This document shows positions 62,983 through 64,000 of a stretch of DNA of 64,000 bases, piece after piece. The stretch lies in the NCBI GenBank assembly GCA_006739055.1, contig AP019702.1, forward strand, positions 558,501 to 622,500. Reading direction: 5' to 3'. Source of the DNA: Allostella vacuolata. GTDB taxonomy: Bacteria; Pseudomonadota; Alphaproteobacteria; ATCC43930; Allostellaceae. The notes beneath the pieces are model-generated. The model worked only from the letters and a program-made list of their open reading frames with translations. It had not been told where the DNA came from and did no database searches. Position 1 is the first letter of the stretch, and each line of letters starts with the position of its first letter. A program made the translations under genes and the position numbers.

Positions 62983-64000
62983 ATGCGACGTCGACTGCTG
63001 GTGGCCGCTGCCGCCGCCCTGCTCCTCCTGGCTGGACCCACGGCCGCCAAGACCTTCCGCTTCTCGACGTCGGGGGACGTGAACGGGCTCGACCCGCACC
63101 TCAACAACGAGACCCCGACCAACGCGATGAAGCACAACCTCTACGAGGGGTTGGTCTATCGCAACGACCGGATCGAGACCGAGCCGGCCCTGGCCGAGAG
63201 CTGGCAGCAGGTCTCGCCCACCATCTGGCGCTTCCGGCTGCGCCGCGGCGTGGTTTTCCATGACGGCACGCCCTTCACGGCCGACGACGTGGTCTTCTCG
63301 CTGGCGCGCGCGGCGCACCCGCAGAGCTCGATGCGGATCTACACCCAGACCATCCGCGAAGTGCGCCGGGTCGACGACCACACGGTCGACATCGAGACCA
63401 AGGTGCCCGACGCGATCCTGCTGTCGAGCCTGGGCTATCTGTGGATCATGTCCAAGGACTGGTCGCAGATGCACGGCACGGCGGCGCCGGTCGCCGGCAT
63501 CGTCGGCAACGAGAGCTATGCCAACACCCACGCCAACGGCACCGGGCCGTTCCGGCTGGCCGAGCGCGTGCCCGACACGCGCACCATCCTGGTGCCCAAC
63601 CCGAGCTGGTGGAACAAGAGCCCGCAGCACAACCTGACCCGGGTGGAGTTCCGGCCGATCGCCAACGCGGCGACCCGGGTGGCGGCGCTGCTGTCGGGCG
63701 AGCTCGACATGATGTACCCGGTGCCGCTGCAGGACATCCCGCGCCTGAAGCGCAGCCCGGGGCTGTCGGTGTTGGAAGGACCGGAGCTGCGCACCCTGTA
63801 TTTCGGCATGGACCAGTGGCGCGACGAACTGCTGGACATGCCGGGCACGGGCAGGAACCCGTTCAAGGACCGGCGCGTCCGCGAGGCCTTCTACAAGGCG
63901 ATCGACGTCCAGGCGATCCACCGGGTGGTCATGCGCGGTGCCTCGACCCCGGCCGGGCTGCTGGTCGGGCCCGGCATCAACGGCTTCTCGAAGGCGCTGA
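62983..64000 (+). CDS. ABC transporter substrate-binding protein, family 5 (array copy 4, runs off the window)
   Basis: The first 339 codons are present; the 3' part lies beyond the right edge. The signal peptide MRRRLLVAAAAALLLLAGPT precedes KTFRFSTSGDVNGLDPHLNN. It shares family stretches with the others (FHDGTPFTADDVVFS, MYPVPLQDIPRLKR, IHRVVMRGASTPAG). It is the most diverged in the ligand region: VYRNDRIETEPALAESW, TKVPDAILLSSLGYLWIMSK, NPSWWNKSPQHN. GGGAG lies 8 bases before the ATG. The missing end is due to the window and is no sign of decay. Confidence 0.93.
   Translation, partial: MRRRLLVAAAAALLLLAGPTAAKTFRFSTSGDVNGLDPHLNNETPTNAMKHNLYEGLVYRNDRIETEPALAESWQQVSPTIWRFRLRRGVVFHDGTPFTADDVVFSLARAAHPQSSMRIYTQTIREVRRVDDHTVDIETKVPDAILLSSLGYLWIMSKDWSQMHGTAAPVAGIVGNESYANTHANGTGPFRLAERVPDTRTILVPNPSWWNKSPQHNLTRVEFRPIANAATRVAALLSGELDMMYPVPLQDIPRLKRSPGLSVLEGPELRTLYFGMDQWRDELLDMPGTGRNPFKDRRVREAFYKAIDVQAIHRVVMRGASTPAGLLVGPGINGFSKAL

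Overview
The window is chromosomal DNA of very high G+C content, packed with genes on both strands. No stretch longer than about 270 bases lacks a gene. I saw no rRNA, tRNA, CRISPR array, transposase or phage gene. The gene set points to an alphaproteobacterium, most likely of the Rhodospirillales type: a usg-family small protein, CtaA/Cox15 heme A synthase, the order xseB-ispA-dxs-tlyA, groESL under a CIRCE operator, and a long ABC substrate-binding-protein array. The genus cannot be fixed from the sequence alone.

Layout. 1-7.1 kb: end of an MFS exporter, ispH and mlaA (-), an isopropylmalate-dehydrogenase-like enzyme, a Lon-family ATP-dependent protease coupled to a Usp-like gene, then a pair of inverted REP-like repeats. 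7.1-14.7 kb: a DUF1194 protein; a translationally coupled trio (carboxymuconolactone-decarboxylase-like, alpha/beta hydrolase, D-2-hydroxyacid dehydrogenase); facing it an AtuA / nitroreductase / DehI-like cluster, divergent from an enoyl-CoA hydratase. This is probably a catabolic region. 14.7-20.4 kb: a SARP/BTAD-TPR regulator, a TTC38-like TPR protein, an SDR, heme A synthase and usg. 20.5-22.8 kb: groES-groEL with promoter, CIRCE and terminator. 22.8-31.6 kb: MarR-DUF1330, a branched-chain-type aminotransferase, a HAD phosphatase, a cupin, a large RTX protein, an FAD oxidoreductase, a UGT-like glycosyltransferase, a CDF metal transporter and pdxH.

31.7-38.8 kb: lipoprotein, DnaJ-like cochaperone, YihY membrane protein, fabI, aroC and a BisC/TorA-type molybdoenzyme. 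38.8-47.0 kb: a minus-strand run xseB-ispA-dxs-tlyA-TrmA/RlmD-like methyltransferase-GT4-D-2-hydroxyacid dehydrogenase. With ispH this gives three isoprenoid steps in the window. 47.0-57.5 kb: a VapBC-type module whose toxin is frameshifted, a penicillin-acylase-family lipoprotein, an HDAC-like amidohydrolase coupled to an agmatinase-family enzyme (suggesting polyamine or guanidino metabolism), a phosphotransferase/AAA kinase fusion, a second Usp, a VOC protein, ankyrin repeats and an omega-aminotransferase.

57.7-64.0 kb: four consecutive paralogous family-5 (DppA/OppA-like) periplasmic binding proteins, with no permease or ATPase gene in view. The fourth runs off the window. Hairpins lie between them and paired inverted repeats precede the first. 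This array, the split AtuA cluster, the broken toxin and several undocumented inverted repeats are the parts most worth follow-up. I found no clear wholly new system.
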